IMG/VR virus record: IMGVR_UViG_3300047547_000372
Coordinates: 1 to 34,684 of that record
Origin: a virus
Reading direction: 5' to 3' (one strand)
DNA: 34,684 bases
Each line of letters starts with the position of its first letter. Position 1 is the stretch's first letter. The translations under genes were made by a program, and so were the position numbers. The notes below the pieces were generated by a model, which did no database searches, was not told the origin of the DNA, and saw only the letters and a program-made list of their open reading frames with translations. This document shows, piece after piece, positions 5,803-14,959 of this stretch.

Positions 5803-8601
5803 GTGCTGCGCCTTACCATCAACAACACAGAGATTCCACTGCCGGACACAGCCGGACTTTCCATAAACAAAGCTTTGTTCGATCCATTGGAATGGGGTAA
5901 GCGGCAGGCGGACTTTTCCAAGACATTTACACTGCCCGGTACTCCAGAGATTAACAAGACGCTGGGCCACATATTCGCGCTCGATAAGCGCATAAGTTCT
6001 GCAGCTGATGCACAGTTCACCCCGGACTTTAACCCCAACTTAAAAGCCAATGCAAAGCTGGATGTGGATGGAGTGGTATTAATCAAAGGGTTTGTGCGAT
6101 TAATGGAGATACGCGAAAACTTGGATGGTAATGACATTGAATACGACCTTACCATCTTTGCCCCACAGGTAGATTTCTTCACGCAAATACGGGAACTGAA
6201 AGCTAAAGCGCTGGATTTCTCAGACCTAAACCACAACCTAACCGCCGCAAACATTGAGGACAGCTGGGCCACGTCATACAAGCGTGGTGGTGTGGACCAA
6301 TCCTTTGCGCTTGGTGAAGGGTATGTTTACCCAATAATGGTAAGAGAAGGTGAAATGCGGAAGGATTACACCAATTGGGGGGTAGACCAAATGCGGCCTG
6401 CCATATTTGCCAAAGAGATAGTAGATAAAATATTCGAGGGCAGTGGCTTTACATACTCCGCTGCATCGTTCTTTAACGATACAAGGTTTAAGAAACTTGT
6501 AATACCAACATCAGACAATGCATTTGAGGTTGGTAGTGCGGCTATGGATGCTGAAGAATTTTTGGCAGAAAGCACCACTGATGAATCTTTGAGTCTGGGT
6601 GAAATACTGAAGTTCAATAACGACAGCACCGGTGGAAATTTTGATACTCCGGGAACTTTTAACAATGCCACTTATCGCTATACCACAAACTATGGTGGGT
6701 GGTATGGGTTCCGGTACGTTGGCGACCTTACTTACATAAACCCGCATGCACATGTAGACCAGGTTAATATTGGTATTTATGTGGATGGGGTGGTAAAGCA
6801 GGTGCTGAAAATAGATTTTCCAGCAAGCGCCACCACTACCATTTCTGTGGACCATGACTTTACCATTTACTGCAACCAAGGTTCTGTTGTGGATTTGCGA
6901 TTGTACGCAATCACATATCTATCCCAACCAGTTACAGCAGGCTGGACACTTACCGAGGAAAGCGGCAGCACATTCACCGGCACCATTACTTCCGCCACCA
7001 TTGGCAGTGGTAATGAGTTGAACTTTATCCAAATCTTTAAATCCAATATTACCCAAGAGGCAATTATCAGCGGGTTTTGTAAGATGTTCAATCTTATGGT
7101 AACGGTTGATGATGACGACCCAACCATACTGAATTTTATTCCATACCCGGATTTTCATTCATCAACTGTAATGTCATTACAAACCCATTTGGATATGGGA
7201 AAACCAATAGCATCCATTCCTTTTGGAGAGTTGGCCGGTGATGTTTACAAATTCAAATACCAGAAAGCCAAAGATGCGGAGTCCGAATATTTCAATTCCA
7301 CCTTTGGTGATCCGTATGGAACCTACAATTACAATGTTGCCAATGATTTTGTAAAAGGTGTAAAGGTTGTAGAACCACCGTTCTGCTCCACCCCGTTTGC
7401 CCCTGGGGTTGAAAACAACATGGCACTCCCTTACTTTGGCGCACCCGGGCAAGTGGGTGAGGAGATTCATGTGCTCATATACGGCGGGCTAAAGTCCTGC
7501 ACAAACAACTGGGTGCTGTGGGATAGTATGAGTTATTCAGGTTCATACAACGCTTATACCACATATCCGTTCTTTGGGCATATTGATGATCCATTCAACC
7601 CAACTTATGACATATCGTTTGGTATGCCTCCTTTGGTGAACCTGCCAAGCGGAGGCCGTGTAACATATACCAATGACAATTTGTTTAACAAGTATTGGCG
7701 CAAATACATTGAACAAATCACCAATAAAGATTCGCGCATTGTAACGGCCAACTTTCGGTTGCGCCCCATAGATTGGTACAACATCAGTTTTGACAAGCTG
7801 TACCAGTTCCAAGGCCAGAACTTTATACTGTTGCGGGTGGATGATTACGACCCGGAAGGCACCGAAACCACCCAAATGGTGTTCATGAGAGATGTAAAAC
7901 CTGTGGCTTTTGTGGCCAGCACAGGCACCAAAGGCAGGGGGTATGATAATACGGATGGTTACAGCGATAGATTCCCTGGAGATAATGTACCCATTGATAA
8001 GCAGAACATTGCTCCAGCAGGTCAGCGACCTGTTAAGGGATCCATTATTAAGGGATTTGACAACAAATCAAATAGTGATGCCACTTTCCTACTGGGGGCA
8101 GGCAGTTTAATTACCGCCGATATGTCTGCCATATTTGGCTCATACCGTACACAGGTAACAGGGGAACGGGTCATTTCCATTCTTGAAGATGACGAGGCTA
8201 GAACCCAAGGCGGATTGTATATTCAAGGTGCAGAGGTAGAGTTCACTGCACCCGCCAATGGGTATGTACTTACCTACAACGCAGCCGCGGATAAATGGTA
8301 TGGGCAATCCCCTGGTGCCGGATCATTCAGTCCGGTAATAAACCTGATTACTACATCCGACACAGTAACTGAAACCAGTGGCTTTGTGGTGTACGATTGC
8401 AATGGAGCCGCCATAACACTTACCATGTCATCCGCTGTGGGCAATACCGGCATTTTCGTAATTAAGAACAGCAGCACCACACAAACTTTGGTTGTTGCTG
8501 CCGCTGGTGCAGAAACAATAGACGGTACAGCATCAATAAACATAGCCCCGGAAGACAGTGTAATGGTGTATTCGGACGGAACTAATTTAGAAATATTCTA
8601 A
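5803..8601 (+). CDS. Large tail protein (distal tail/fibre-like)
   Basis: The protein has 932 residues and begins at GTG, a choice backed by the start element. The N-terminal 130 residues (RLTINNTEIPLPDTAGLSIN, followed by FSKTFTLPGTPEINKTLGHIF) match a protein opening I know from Bacteroidetes phages and prophages, usually in tail modules. The middle 500 residues are beta-rich. The last 90 residues (DTVTETSGFVVYDCNGAAIT, then GNTGIFVIKN and ETIDGTASINI) look like a tail-fibre beta domain with the common 'SDGTN' ending. A baseplate hub or fibre role at the tail tip is likely; receptor binding is inferred only. It starts the adhesin cluster. Confidence 0.65.
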   Translation: MLRLTINNTEIPLPDTAGLSINKALFDPLEWGKRQADFSKTFTLPGTPEINKTLGHIFALDKRISSAADAQFTPDFNPNLKANAKLDVDGVVLIKGFVRLMEIRENLDGNDIEYDLTIFAPQVDFFTQIRELKAKALDFSDLNHNLTAANIEDSWATSYKRGGVDQSFALGEGYVYPIMVREGEMRKDYTNWGVDQMRPAIFAKEIVDKIFEGSGFTYSAASFFNDTRFKKLVIPTSDNAFEVGSAAMDAEEFLAESTTDESLSLGEILKFNNDSTGGNFDTPGTFNNATYRYTTNYGGWYGFRYVGDLTYINPHAHVDQVNIGIYVDGVVKQVLKIDFPASATTTISVDHDFTIYCNQGSVVDLRLYAITYLSQPVTAGWTLTEESGSTFTGTITSATIGSGNELNFIQIFKSNITQEAIISGFCKMFNLMVTVDDDDPTILNFIPYPDFHSSTVMSLQTHLDMGKPIASIPFGELAGDVYKFKYQKAKDAESEYFNSTFGDPYGTYNYNVANDFVKGVKVVEPPFCSTPFAPGVENNMALPYFGAPGQVGEEIHVLIYGGLKSCTNNWVLWDSMSYSGSYNAYTTYPFFGHIDDPFNPTYDISFGMPPLVNLPSGGRVTYTNDNLFNKYWRKYIEQITNKDSRIVTANFRLRPIDWYNISFDKLYQFQGQNFILLRVDDYDPEGTETTQMVFMRDVKPVAFVASTGTKGRGYDNTDGYSDRFPGDNVPIDKQNIAPAGQRPVKGSIIKGFDNKSNSDATFLLGAGSLITADMSAIFGSYRTQVTGERVISILEDDEARTQGGLYIQGAEVEFTAPANGYVLTYNAAADKWYGQSPGAGSFSPVINLITTSDTVTETSGFVVYDCNGAAITLTMSSAVGNTGIFVIKNSSTTQTLVVAAAGAETIDGTASINIAPEDSVMVYSDGTNLEIF

Positions 8602-8604
8602 TAA

Positions 8605-9504
8605 ATGGCATATAGTAAAAGAAACTCCAACGGCCAAGCAACAATGGCAAACAGTGAGCCAGTGGTGATTGCGTCAAACCAATCAGCAGTGCCTACATTG
8701 GACACCAATTCAGCAGCAACAAAGACAGCTGTGGAAGCAATCAACACGGTTCAGGGTGCAATTGCGGATGCCATTGTGGCGGCTGGAGACCCGGGAACAA
8801 TTTCAGCAAAGTTGCGAAGGGCCACGCAAGGACTTGAAGACCTGAAGACAGGCATTGTGTTGGCAGCGGGAACCAATTCAATTGGTAAGTTGGCAGCAAA
8901 CAGTGGTGTTGATATAGGTGATGCGACAATAAATAATGCCATCACAGAACCCGTGCCTGTTCAGTTAAGACAACGTAACCAGACATTCAGGTTATTTGTA
9001 CCAAAGCAAGCTGTAGGGGCAAATCTGGTGTATTTTGATTTATTCAACGCAAGTGGCTCAGGGGTGGTGTTGCGAATAATACAAGTGACACCAATTGTTT
9101 CTGGGGCCGTTGCAGTTACCGGAACTCTGGGAGTTGATTTGTTTCTGACAAAGACTTCAGCTGTTGGTACCGGAGGAACAGCAGCCACAGCCAATGGAAC
9201 CAGTTTAACGGCGGCAACCATTACCGAAATGGATAGCGGCAATACAAACCCTCATGCCAACATCACAGCAAGGCTGACCCCATCTGGTGGTGCAACAGCC
9301 GGTGCCGTTATTGGCTGGGCCTGTGTATTTCCTGAAGAAACAAATGCTGCGGCATATTTCGGACAAACCATTGACCTTGCAAGAAGAAACAACAATGATA
9401 TTCAGCCAATAATCATCAATGCCAATGAAGGAATCAGGGTGGTGCAGGGTTCTGTGGCTTCTGTAGGTAACATTGGATTTGATGTGGTTTTTGAAATTCA
9501 GTGA
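8605..9504 (+). CDS. Virion structural protein, fibre/decoration-like
   Basis: The protein has 299 residues. The N-terminus holds the widespread virion motif MANSEPVVIASNQSAVP (about residues 14-30), then a helical TKTAVEAINTVQGAIADAIV segment and beta-rich, Gly/Ala/Thr-rich sequence to the end. The motif is found in many phage tail and decoration proteins, often followed by adhesion domains. It begins four bases after the large tail gene. The exact position in the virion cannot be told from sequence. Confidence 0.6.
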   Translation: MAYSKRNSNGQATMANSEPVVIASNQSAVPTLDTNSAATKTAVEAINTVQGAIADAIVAAGDPGTISAKLRRATQGLEDLKTGIVLAAGTNSIGKLAANSGVDIGDATINNAITEPVPVQLRQRNQTFRLFVPKQAVGANLVYFDLFNASGSGVVLRIIQVTPIVSGAVAVTGTLGVDLFLTKTSAVGTGGTAATANGTSLTAATITEMDSGNTNPHANITARLTPSGGATAGAVIGWACVFPEETNAAAYFGQTIDLARRNNNDIQPIIINANEGIRVVQGSVASVGNIGFDVVFEIQ

Positions 9505-9513
9505 TAAAGCAAA

Positions 9514-9542
9514 CCATTGCTGTTGCTATTCATAGCCAATGG
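9514..9542 (+). promoter_or_regulatory. Start-associated element in an extended hairpin
   Basis: GCTATTCATAGC at 9525-9536 precedes ATG 9539. The inner stem GCTAT/ATAGC has a TC loop. An outer stem pairs CCATTG (9514-9519) with CAATGG (9537-9542), which contains the start codon. A folded mRNA could therefore hide the start. Confidence 0.6.
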
Positions 9543-9901
9543 CACAGCAACCGGATTACAGGGGTTCAGTAGATTTATTAATGGTGGAGGGCGACACCTT
9601 TGGCCCGTATGTTTTTAAATTCAGAACCGGAACAGATCCCGACACTTACGAAACCTTAACCGGCTGTACATTTTTGGCAGATTTGGTGCGTGATGGGGTA
9701 AGCGTTTTGGAGTCCACAACAGCCAACGGACGGTTTGATCTGACAGATACGGATGAGTTTACATGGACCATTTCAGCCACCGATGCTGCTGTGCTGGAGC
9801 CGGGCAAATACAGGTACGACATTCAGGTAAATTACTCCGGTGGAGTAAAGCGCACAAGGGTAAAGGGTACATTAACAGTTAAAGCACAAGTAAGTGAGTA
9901 A
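9539..9901 (+). CDS. Small beta-rich baseplate/fibre-associated protein
   Basis: The 120-residue product has an opening strand pattern (VDLLMVEGDTFGPYVFKF) followed by GCTFLADLVRDG, FTWTISATDAAVLEPGKYRYDIQV and a final RVKGTLTVK. This resembles the Ig-like N-terminal domains of baseplate upper proteins (BppU type), where 'GDTF' starts the fold. It is placed among fibre proteins and its 3' end overlaps the next gene by eight bases. The name is a resemblance, not a firm family call. Confidence 0.5.
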   Translation: MAQQPDYRGSVDLLMVEGDTFGPYVFKFRTGTDPDTYETLTGCTFLADLVRDGVSVLESTTANGRFDLTDTDEFTWTISATDAAVLEPGKYRYDIQVNYSGGVKRTRVKGTLTVKAQVSE

Positions 9902-10166
9902 CGAGGCTATTGTAATTACCCTGCCGGACAATACCATTCAGGTGGTTCCGTCATCACCGTTTGAAGGCGACATCACTGTTGAGGTAAGTCTTGTTGTAAA
10001 TGAAACACAAGTGGGTGCAGGTACAGGTGATGTGGTGGGTCCGGCAAGCGCAGTGAACAATCGCATTGCCGCTTTCAATGGCACCACAGGAAAACTAATA
10101 AAAGACAGCGGATACAGTGTGCAGAACGTGCTGGACGAGGCATTCACTTACGCATTAATATTTTAA
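9894..10166 (+). CDS. Small tail-fibre protein
   Basis: This 90-residue protein starts at GTG 9894, inside the end of the previous gene. Its centre, GPASAVNNRIAAFNGTTGKL followed by IKDSGYS, is the classical phage tail-fibre repeat ('GPASS..NAIVRFDGTTGKLLQNS'). It is short for a fibre, so it may act as an adaptor or linker between fibre parts. It lies between two fibre-like genes. The motif is convincing; the specific job is not known. Confidence 0.6.
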   Translation: MSNEAIVITLPDNTIQVVPSSPFEGDITVEVSLVVNETQVGAGTGDVVGPASAVNNRIAAFNGTTGKLIKDSGYSVQNVLDEAFTYALIF

Positions 10167-10177
10167 AATGATTTAAA

Positions 10178-11392
10178 ATGAGAGTAGTAATAACCACATA
10201 CACCTTTGATGCCTCGGCCAAAACCGTGGACTTTAGTGGGTATAGCAATTTTGATGAACAACGCCTGCAGGCCATTGTGAACATTACCCGTGGTGCGGTA
10301 ATTTATGCCCCTGGTTTATCCGGCAAAGGATTAACTAGCATTGCCGGTGATGTGCTCACATTGGAGTATGACACCACGGCCCATGCCGATGCGGACAAGT
10401 TAATGCCTATTTACATTGAGGCTCCCACCTCAACGGGGTTGGCCACCAGTGCAAAACAGGATACCATTATTTCCCACCTTGCGGATTTAAAACTGTATAC
10501 CGATACGTTGGAGGCGTTGATTACATCAACCAACGGGTATGTAGATAACCTTGAGTCTTTAATAACCACACTCAACGGATATGTGGATGGAGTGGAGGCA
10601 AAACTGGACAGTTTAATTGCCAAGGATTTTGCCACCGAAACAACACTTGCATCTGTGCTGGCTAAAATTATTGCAGCACCTGCAACAGAGGCAAAGCAAG
10701 ATACACAGCAGACCACACTCGCTGCAATCAGAACCGCTGTTGAGATAATTGATAACTTCATCAGTGCCGGTAAGGGATTGGTTACGGAGGATAATTCCGC
10801 AGCCATTAAGACTGCAGTTGAAACCATTGACAATTTCATTTCCGGTTCGAGAGGTTTGGTAACAGAGGATAACTCTGCGGCAATCAAAACCGCTGTGGAG
10901 GTGATAGACAACTTTATATCCGGCTCCAGAGGACTTGTGACTGAAGATAATTCAGCCGCAATTAAAACTGCCGTAGAAGCACTTGACAACATGATCAGCG
11001 GCAATTACGGGCAGGTGAAAGCATTTGCTGATACATCTGGTTCTGGTGGGCAGAGCATTAGCAGGGTAATTAGCGCTGCCTCTACCAATGCCACAAGTGC
11101 CAAGGGTAGTGCCGGAAAAGTATATACCATTATTGCCACCAACATCAATGCAGCTGTGCGGTATTTAAAACTGTACAACAAGGCCAGCAGCCCAACAGTG
11201 GGAACAGATACTCCGGTATTTACCATTGCCATTCCGGGCAATACTGCAGGTGCTGGTATTGTAATTTCATTTGGTGATACAGGTGTGAACTTCGCCACAG
11301 GTATTGCCTATGCCATTACCACAGGTGTGGCGGATGCTGATACCGGTGCCGTTGCTGCCAATGAAATAGTAGTTCAAGTTCTATACGCATGA
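10178..11392 (+). CDS. Repeat-containing tail-fibre protein
   Basis: The protein has 404 residues. The first 85 residues are beta-rich. Residues 90-180 carry heptad-like coiled-coil segments (AKQDTIISHLADLKLYTDTL, AKLDSLIAKDF). Residues 184-277 hold three and a half copies of a 26-residue repeat with the conserved blocks KTAVE-IDNFISGS and RGLVTEDNSAA. The C-terminal 120 residues form a beta domain ending in AANEIVVQVLYA. This is a typical elongated trimeric fibre layout. The 3' end overlaps the next gene by four bases (ATGA). Receptor contact through the last domain is inferred. Confidence 0.65.
   Translation: MRVVITTYTFDASAKTVDFSGYSNFDEQRLQAIVNITRGAVIYAPGLSGKGLTSIAGDVLTLEYDTTAHADADKLMPIYIEAPTSTGLATSAKQDTIISHLADLKLYTDTLEALITSTNGYVDNLESLITTLNGYVDGVEAKLDSLIAKDFATETTLASVLAKIIAAPATEAKQDTQQTTLAAIRTAVEIIDNFISAGKGLVTEDNSAAIKTAVETIDNFISGSRGLVTEDNSAAIKTAVEVIDNFISGSRGLVTEDNSAAIKTAVEALDNMISGNYGQVKAFADTSGSGGQSISRVISAASTNATSAKGSAGKVYTIIATNINAAVRYLKLYNKASSPTVGTDTPVFTIAIPGNTAGAGIVISFGDTGVNFATGIAYAITTGVADADTGAVAANEIVVQVLYA
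10727..11008 (+). repeat. 3.6 copies of a 26-residue (78-bp) coding repeat
   Basis: Copies cover residues 184-209, 210-235, 236-261 and part of 262-277 of the fibre protein. The protein units are nearly identical, but most codons differ at the third base between copies (see findings). Confidence 0.85.
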
Positions 11393-12060
11393 GTCTATTA
11401 ACACTGGGTATAACGGGAAACACTGACCGACCAGTTGCGGGTGGGCCCCCTTTCACATTCATCATCAGTTCGGAATATGCCGGATCAGCTTCAGGTGGTA
11501 CAACGCCTGGTGTTGACACAACAGGGGCAAATATTATTGTGATTGGGGTGCATTCTTATGCAGCCGGGAATATATCTGACAGTAATGGAAACACATGGAC
11601 AGCCCTAACAGACAGAATATCAACTTCAGATGTAAGATACAGGCTTTATTACTGTATTAATCCAACAGTGGGAGCCGGGCACACCTTCAGCACAACAGCC
11701 ACATTTGGGGGAATTGTTATGCAAGCATTCAGTTCTTCAGCAGGAACACCAGTGTATGACCAGGAATCGGGTAATGTTGCAAATTCTGTAACATCAATTC
11801 AGCCGGGAAGCATAACACCTTCGGTTGATGATTGTTTAATTATTACAGGCGGTAACTTTTGGGAATGTTCTTCAAATCCGGCGTCATGTAATTCTGGTGT
11901 AACGGTGACAGAAGGTGCACCATTTTCAGGTGGTGTTAATTTTGGGTATGCCGGAGGTTATCTTATACAGGGAACAGCGGCGGCAATCAATCCAACATGG
12001 AGTTGGTCAACAACCGCAACCAGCGGGCACGTATCAATGGCCGTATTTAAACCAAGTTAA
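11389..12060 (+). CDS. Putative receptor-binding/adhesin-like tail protein
   Basis: The protein has 223 residues and is beta-rich with low charge. The block SDSNGNTWTALT, then YRLYYCINPTVGAGHTF and VMQAFSSSAGTPVYDQ is a pattern I know from bacterial and phage surface proteins with a jelly-roll-like fold ('D..GNTWT...YYC.NPT.G..HTFT'). It overlaps the fibre gene by four bases and precedes a 53-residue gene and the holin, so it ends the adhesin cluster. A receptor-binding tip is the favoured role. Gly/Ser/Thr richness would also fit a fibre knob. Confidence 0.5.
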   Translation: MSLLTLGITGNTDRPVAGGPPFTFIISSEYAGSASGGTTPGVDTTGANIIVIGVHSYAAGNISDSNGNTWTALTDRISTSDVRYRLYYCINPTVGAGHTFSTTATFGGIVMQAFSSSAGTPVYDQESGNVANSVTSIQPGSITPSVDDCLIITGGNFWECSSNPASCNSGVTVTEGAPFSGGVNFGYAGGYLIQGTAAAINPTWSWSTTATSGHVSMAVFKPS

Positions 12061-12222
12061 ATGACACGGGAACAAGTAATACAACAATTGATTGCCGAAA
12101 ACCAGACCTATTTGGACAAATACAGAAATATGGTCAGGACAGCCGAAGTGACGACAACAATGGCAACAGAGTTCAGGTTATTATTAGAGAAGTACACAGA
12201 AATTTTAAGAAAAAGACAATAA
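12061..12222 (+). CDS. Small coiled-coil protein
   Basis: The gene encodes 53 residues (MTREQVIQQLIAENQTYLDK at the start, FRLLLEKYTEILRKRQ at the end). It is almost wholly helical and amphipathic. ATG follows directly on the upstream stop, and its TAA overlaps the holin ATG by one base, so it is sandwiched in a coupled operon. I recognise no family; a holin partner or small tail factor are both possible. Confidence 0.55.
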   Translation: MTREQVIQQLIAENQTYLDKYRNMVRTAEVTTTMATEFRLLLEKYTEILRKRQ

Positions 12223-12737
12223 TGAAGAAACTCAAGCTTTTACTTTTAGCAATTGCAACCGGAATACATGAATCCTTCTCTGAGCCACTAATTAAACTTT
12301 GGTATGTGTATTCAAACCCTCGTTGTTTAACGCTGGGCTTTTCAATTACAGCCCTATGGACGGCCTTTCGAATTGCCTTTGAGAGAGATCACAATATTTC
12401 ATTTGCTCTGGTATCCAGCATCATGTGGCTTGTTTTGATTGATACTTCTTTGGGGTTTTGGAAAAGTATTAAAATGGGCCGTGTTTCATCTAGTGGATTT
12501 GGTAAACTTTTCACCAAACTCATCATTTACTGGCTGTTTATTAAGATGGTGGACAAGGTAATTGTGGTGGATTTTTTGACTTGGGCAGGGGATCTGTTTC
12601 TTTCCGGTCTTATAATTCGTGAGGCCATATCAATAATTGAAAACATGGACCTTATTTACCCTGGTATTATACCACCTTGGATAAGCAGGAAACTTCACGA
12701 CTTTGATGATGACGGTGAAATCAATAAAAGCAATTGA
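12222..12737 (+). CDS. Phage holin family protein
   Basis: The protein has 171 residues with hydrophobic spans at about 35-52, 62-78, 98-118 and 124-140. The central DTSLGFWKSIKMGRVSSSGF followed by a long hydrophobic helix matches the holin 4/toxin-secretion family, where 'D...G..KA...G..SS..G' comes before the next membrane span. Holins open the inner membrane and time lysis. The gene lies in the tail module, 13.5 kb from the endolysin, so lysis genes are split. A second small membrane protein at 25298 could be an additional holin or antiholin. Confidence 0.65.
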   Translation: MKKLKLLLLAIATGIHESFSEPLIKLWYVYSNPRCLTLGFSITALWTAFRIAFERDHNISFALVSSIMWLVLIDTSLGFWKSIKMGRVSSSGFGKLFTKLIIYWLFIKMVDKVIVVDFLTWAGDLFLSGLIIREAISIIENMDLIYPGIIPPWISRKLHDFDDDGEINKSN

Positions 12738-12772
12738 TTCTGCAGCTCTGAACGTGGTAAGTAACCATTCTC

Positions 12773-12785
12773 GTTATTCATAACC
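12773..12785 (+). promoter_or_regulatory. Start-associated element (GTTATTCATAACC)
   Basis: GTTATTCATAACC abuts ATG 12786. The arms GTTAT and ATAAC are a perfect match around a TC loop. The compensated change (C to T on the left, G to A on the right, compared with GCTAT/ATAGC) supports pairing at the RNA level. Confidence 0.65.
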
Positions 12786-14474
12786 ATGCCCACTACCACA
12801 GAAGCCCTGATAATTGACATACAGGCAAAGAATGAGGACAAGGTAAAAGGTCTTAAAACCCAAATACGGGAAGCCACACAGGAAGTGGCGGCCATGACAC
12901 AGAAGTATGGCGAGTTTGATGCCCGTACCACAGAGGCATTAAAGAAACTATCCCAGCTCAGGGATGTGCAGGGCGACATTAACGACCGGGTAAAGGCACT
13001 TTCACCTGACAGATTTGAACGCATTGCCACCATAGGGCAGGGGTTGGTTGGTGGATTCCAAACATTCAGCGGAGTTATGGGTGTGCTGGGTGTGCAGAGT
13101 GAGGACTTTGAAAAGACCATGATTAAACTCCAATCCCTGACCAATATATCTCAGGGGCTGCAGAGTTTTAAGGTGCTGTATGAGCAGTTGAAGGCCGGCA
13201 ATATGCAACTGGGTATAATGACCGGATTGCAGAAAGCTAACGCAGCTGCCACTGCTGTGGCCACCACAGTACAGAGAGCATTTGGTGTTGCGGTTGATAC
13301 CACCAGCACAAGCTTTAAAGTATTGAAGGGGGCCATTGTTGCCACGGGCATAGGTGCATTGGTTGTTGTAATCGCTTTGGTGGTGGAGAAGTTTAACGAA
13401 ATGTCCGATGCTGCCAAGAAAGCCAAGGAAAGCACACAGGATACAATGAAGTATCTGAACGAGGTGCAGGACATTGACGACCAGGCGTTTCGTCAGGATA
13501 TGGCCAAGGCAAGGCAGCGTGGAGCCAGCGAGGAAGAATTGTACGGAATGCGGAAACGGCATTTGGAGGGAAGGCTTGCTCTGTTAAAGTTCCAGCGTGA
13601 AAGTGTAACCGATACCCATGAGTTGGACAAGGCTATTGCCGAGGAGAGTATTGCACTGGAGGAATTGAAGGCAGACAGGGCAGAAAAGATGCGCAGCGAT
13701 GCCCAGAAGAAAAGGGATGAAGATTTGCGCAGGGCGAAGGAGGAACAGGATAAGCGAATCCAGCAGCAAAAGGAGGAACTGGAAAGCAGAAAGGCATTTG
13801 AGGAAAGGGTTTTAGAAATTGAGGAAACTTTCCGAAAAGCCAATATTGATGCAGAAAACCAAAAAAGGCACGATGAATTTGTGGCTGTTCAAACCACAAA
13901 TTTCAAAATGATAAAGTTAGAGGAGGAACGCATTGCCGCCATCAACGCCCGTAACGAGTACCGAAAGCAAAAGGAAAAGGAAGCGCAGGAGTACACCGCC
14001 CTACTCCAGCAAATGGAACTAAACGGAGCACAGGCATTAGCCGGAAACCTCTCGCAATTACTTGGCACACAGACCACAGCAGGTAAAGCCTTTGCTCTGG
14101 CAGAGGTGGGTATCAGTGAAGGTCGCGCCCTTGCATCCGCATTAGCAAACGCCAACTCACCAACCCCAGACAACGTGGCCTCTGGTGGCCTTGCAGGGAT
14201 TGCCAAGTTCCTTACCATTGCAGCAAGCATTACGGCCACAGCATTAAAGGCCCGGAACATTATCAAAAGCGGTGCAGCTCCGGGTGGTGGATTGCAGGCA
14301 CCGGCAAGTGCGGGAGCAAATGCATCAACATCATTCTCCAGCAGGCAATTGGGTACCGGTACAGATGGTGGTAATAGTAGTAGTGGGTATGGTGCTCCGG
14401 TACTGGTAGTTGAGGATTACAATAAGGTGAACCGCCGTGTAACAAGAACCAGGTCTATTGCTTCAATGGAATAG
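12786..14474 (+). CDS. Tail tape measure protein
   Basis: The protein has 562 residues. Long amphipathic helices occur at 1-60 and at about 200-420, with charged coiled-coil runs (KKRDEDLRRAKEEQDKRIQQ). A hydrophobic segment (GAIVATGIGALVVVIALVVE) is at about 183-202. Another small-residue-rich segment is at about 415-490, and the tail is Gly/Ser-rich. This is the usual tape measure architecture, which sets tail length and takes part in DNA entry. At 562 residues it predicts a fairly short tail (about 80-90 nm by the usual rule of about 0.15 nm per residue). It is preceded by a start element rather than by the frameshifted chaperone gene. Confidence 0.8.
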   Translation: MPTTTEALIIDIQAKNEDKVKGLKTQIREATQEVAAMTQKYGEFDARTTEALKKLSQLRDVQGDINDRVKALSPDRFERIATIGQGLVGGFQTFSGVMGVLGVQSEDFEKTMIKLQSLTNISQGLQSFKVLYEQLKAGNMQLGIMTGLQKANAAATAVATTVQRAFGVAVDTTSTSFKVLKGAIVATGIGALVVVIALVVEKFNEMSDAAKKAKESTQDTMKYLNEVQDIDDQAFRQDMAKARQRGASEEELYGMRKRHLEGRLALLKFQRESVTDTHELDKAIAEESIALEELKADRAEKMRSDAQKKRDEDLRRAKEEQDKRIQQQKEELESRKAFEERVLEIEETFRKANIDAENQKRHDEFVAVQTTNFKMIKLEEERIAAINARNEYRKQKEKEAQEYTALLQQMELNGAQALAGNLSQLLGTQTTAGKAFALAEVGISEGRALASALANANSPTPDNVASGGLAGIAKFLTIAASITATALKARNIIKSGAAPGGGLQAPASAGANASTSFSSRQLGTGTDGGNSSSGYGAPVLVVEDYNKVNRRVTRTRSIASME

Positions 14475-14494
14475 AGTTTGTAGGTTTGCGGGTT

Positions 14495-14959
14495 ATGAAA
14501 GCGATATTCTTTATTTTTATAACCGCATTGTGCAGCTCAGTATATGGGCAGGACTGTGAAGATATTACCATGGAGGTAGATAAATTCAAGGGTGATACTA
14601 TTTATACATCACCATACCTTTCCTCTGTACATTTTGTTAGATACAAAGGCAAGAACGCTGGGAGTTTTTTGGTACTTACGGCCTATGGATCCACGTACAA
14701 TGCCGGAATAAAAGGTGTAATTGTGCTGCTGGATTCTGGTAAACTGGAATGGCCGGAACAGAAGATAGATGGGGATGTTGCCAGTGGCGCATATAGCGGG
14801 TTTAGTTTTACTTCATTTATACCGCTTACAGATTCAGAGCTGGAAACTCTGAGCAAGCGCAAGATAACTGACTTTCAGTTGTACATCTACGATGTAACTC
14901 TAAAGGAAAAGTATCAAGAAAAGTATCGAAATTACGCCAGGTGTATTCTTTCAAAGTAG
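14495..14959 (+). CDS. Secreted protein of unknown function
   Basis: From ATG 14495 the product has 154 residues. It begins with a clear signal peptide (MKAIFFIFITALCSSVYGQ), with cleavage likely after the G or Q near residue 18-19. A TTG nine bases upstream is in frame but less likely. The mature part is a compact mixed alpha/beta domain with cysteines near both ends (DCED and ARCILSK) that could form a disulfide in the periplasm. I recognise no family. Located at the end of the tail operon just before the minus-strand block, it may be a 'moron' gene acting on the lysogen or in superinfection exclusion. Confidence 0.6.
   Translation: MKAIFFIFITALCSSVYGQDCEDITMEVDKFKGDTIYTSPYLSSVHFVRYKGKNAGSFLVLTAYGSTYNAGIKGVIVLLDSGKLEWPEQKIDGDVASGAYSGFSFTSFIPLTDSELETLSKRKITDFQLYIYDVTLKEKYQEKYRNYARCILSK

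Noticed and set aside
8605-12060. Diversity-generating retroelement acting on the fibre genes
   Set aside because: No reverse transcriptase gene and no template/variable repeat pair were seen in the window.
12719-12739. Hairpin AATCAAT/ATTGATT at the end of the holin gene
   Set aside because: AT-only stem without a T run, and it overlaps coding sequence. Likely chance.
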